Source of the DNA: Rhodobacterales bacterium
GTDB taxonomy: Bacteria > Pseudomonadota > Alphaproteobacteria > Rhodobacterales > Rhodobacteraceae
Direction of reading: 5' to 3'
NCBI GenBank assembly: GCA_013298485.1
Contig: JAAFHS010000107.1
Coordinates: 1 to 7,494 of the forward strand
DNA: 7,494 nucleotides
Shown: positions 6,821 through 7,494 of the stretch, piece by piece
Layout: every line of letters begins with the position of its first letter
How positions within the stretch are numbered: position 1 is the stretch's first letter
The notes under the pieces: model-generated
The model's database searches: none
What the model was told of the DNA's origin: nothing
Seen by the model: only the letters and a program-made list of their open reading frames with translations
Position numbers and translations under genes: made by a program

Positions 6821-6840
6821 AAATTGACGGCTGTCAATTT
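6821..6840 (+). terminator. Hairpin directly after the TSUP stop codon, possible terminator
   Basis: AAATTGAC (6821-6828), loop GGCT, and GTCAATTT (6833-6840) form a perfect 8-bp stem beginning at the base after the TGA. T-rich DNA follows, but only after about 7 nt (TTTATGTTTTGTTT). It could end the serB operon. The stem is AT-rich and the U-tract is not adjacent, so termination strength is uncertain. The same palindrome could instead be a protein-binding site. Confidence 0.4.
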
Positions 6841-6930
6841 CGAAGATTTATGTTTTGTTTCAAATACATAGTAAATTTTTTACCGAGTCGCATTAAGACT
6901 TTTGAAACATTACGTGAAGAGTGTTAACCG
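6841..6930. other. AT-rich intergenic island
   Basis: Between the TSUP stop and the second REP doublet the composition changes sharply. By hand count 23 of 80 bases in 6841-6920 are G or C, whereas the neighbouring genes are clearly GC-rich. The island holds an inverted repeat TGTTTCAAA (6856-6864) / TTTGAAACA (6901-6909) with a 36-nt spacer, and a short palindrome GTAAA-TTT-TTTAC (6871-6883). A 25-codon open frame (ATG 6850, stop TAA at 6925-6927) lies inside it, with only GAAG as a possible ribosome binding site. I recognise no protein or RNA family here. Confidence 0.6.
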
Positions 6931-6936
6931 CGGGGG

Positions 6937-7001
6937 GATGGGCAGAATTGCCCATCCTACGAAACGGCGGGCGGTCATGTAGGATGGGCAATCTGCCCAT
7001 C
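6937..7001. repeat. GTAG-type inverted REP doublet (BIME/REPIN-like), copy 2
   Basis: The arms at 6937-6960 and 6979-7001 are reverse complements except for one extra base, around an 18-nt spacer (6961-6978, GAAACGGCGGGCGGTCAT). The right arm is identical to the right arm of copy 1 (3397-3419): GTAG, then GATGGGCA, ATC loop, TGCCCATC. The left arm is the inverted unit with a 4-nt loop (ATTC read from its GTAG side). The spacers of the two copies share AACG and GCGGG in the same orientation, so the copies are homologous beyond the palindromes. A G-run (6932-6937) borders the left end, as at the outer ends of copy 1. It lies between convergent genes and overlaps the 3' end of the cysQ-like gene, whose stop codon is in the spacer. 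It could also act as a bidirectional terminator. Confidence 0.87.
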
Positions 7002-7494
7002 CTGCGTTGGCAAAAGCCGCGTCATCAGGTCATCATGCAGGGCGGGCGTTGCGGCCACCACGCCTGCCGTCTGGGGATGGCGGCTGTTGAACGCGAGCGC
7101 GCTGCCTGTGCGGTCAGTCACCACGGCCCCGGCGCGCGCGCAGATCAGCGCACCTGCGGCGATATCCCATTCCCATGCGTCTTTCAGCGTCAGCATCGCA
7201 TCGTGCCGCCCTTCGGCGACAAGGCACATCCGGTAGGCCAGCGATGCACGAAAGGTGCGGCGCACGGGCGGCACACCGCCGGGCCAGAGTGCGGGGTCAA
7301 GGTTCGGGCGGCTGGTCAGCAGGGTGGCCCCGTCTTCATCCATCCGCCCGGATGGCCCGATCGGCTGGCCATCGCGCAGCGCGGGGGCCGTGACAGATGC
7401 GGTGTAAAGCCGGTCAAGGGCGGGCAGATAGACCACGCCCGCAATCACGACACCGTTCCGCGCGATGGCCAGGGAATGGGCAAAGCTGTCTTCG
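6975..7494 (-). CDS. cysQ: Inositol monophosphatase-superfamily protein, probable 3'(2'),5'-bisphosphate nucleotidase CysQ (C-terminal part)
   Basis: The 5' end lies beyond the right edge; 172 codons are visible, reading EDSFAHSLAIARNGVVIAGV first. CysQ removes the 3'-phosphate from PAP, a by-product of sulfate assimilation; other members of the superfamily act on inositol phosphates or fructose 1,6-bisphosphate. Visible features are SFAHSLAIARNG (3-14), the strand that follows the DGT metal site (off-window); SRPNLDP (61-67); FRASLAYRMCLVAEGRHDAML (81-101); and WEWDIAAGALI (107-117), whose D110 is the C-terminal metal/substrate aspartate in the family's WDxAAG motif. This set looks more like CysQ than SuhB, but the N-terminal motifs are missing, so the assignment is moderate. 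The last eight residues, DGQIAHPT, and the TGA stop are encoded by the REP doublet at 6937-7001, so the C-terminus has been replaced or extended by repeat sequence. The core domain seems intact because the family normally ends soon after the DLMTRLL helix. Confidence 0.78.
   Translation of the reverse strand, partial: EDSFAHSLAIARNGVVIAGVVYLPALDRLYTASVTAPALRDGQPIGPSGRMDEDGATLLTSRPNLDPALWPGGVPPVRRTFRASLAYRMCLVAEGRHDAMLTLKDAWEWDIAAGALICARAGAVVTDRTGSALAFNSRHPQTAGVVAATPALHDDLMTRLLPTQDGQIAHPT

Noticed and set aside
6670..6927. 85-codon plus-strand frame over the end of the TSUP gene
   Set aside because: Most of it is an out-of-frame reading of the permease gene. Only its last 25 codons lie in intergenic DNA, and these are discussed as a weak small-ORF candidate.
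3357..7001. The two repeat copies as a CRISPR array or as the ends of a composite transposon
   Set aside because: There are only two copies 3.5 kb apart, no regular spacers and no cas genes. The DNA between them is ordinary core metabolism with no transposase gene.

Overview
The window is GC-rich (apart from one AT-rich island) and reads like a chromosomal core-metabolism region of an alphaproteobacterium, most probably a member of the Rhodobacteraceae/roseobacter group. This is an inference from codon usage, from the long-form SerA, from the archaeal-type SerC whose PLP-lysine region reads SWQKVLGGEGAHG, and from the style of the CysQ and TSUP proteins. No rRNA, tRNA, CRISPR or prophage genes are present. 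No transposase gene is visible.

Layout from left to right. (1) The 5' part of a metallophosphoesterase / Ser-Thr phosphatase-like gene runs leftwards off the edge. (2) Divergent from it is gnd (6-phosphogluconate dehydrogenase, 468 aa), pointing right. (3) Converging on gnd are serC and serA, both on the minus strand with serC first; their 104-nt gap contains a compact palindromic repeat. (4) Divergent from serC is serB, which overlaps a GNAT acetyltransferase gene (ATGA, 4 nt), which in turn overlaps a TSUP-family permease gene (8 nt, TTG start). This looks like one translationally coupled operon. (5) An AT-rich island follows (about 29% GC by hand count over 6841-6920), and then a second copy of the palindromic repeat. 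(6) The 3' part of a cysQ-like gene enters from the right edge on the minus strand.

Function: serA, serC and serB together encode the whole phosphorylated pathway from 3-phosphoglycerate to L-serine. They are arranged as two divergent transcription units around a 154-nt intergenic region. gnd links to the pentose phosphate pathway. The TSUP permease and CysQ are both families often tied to sulfur metabolism (sulfite/sulfonate export; 3'-phosphoadenosine 5'-phosphate removal), so a loose serine/cysteine/sulfur theme is possible but not proven.

The most unusual element is the repeat at 3357-3419 and 6937-7001. Each copy consists of two inverted REP-like units. Each unit starts with GTAG followed by a small hairpin (GATGGGCA, a 3-4 nt loop, TGCCCATC), and the two units are separated by a 17-18 nt spacer that is partly conserved between copies. 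This is the architecture of a REP doublet (BIME/REPIN). One copy lies inside the serC-serA transcript. The other supplies the last eight codons and the stop codon of the cysQ gene.
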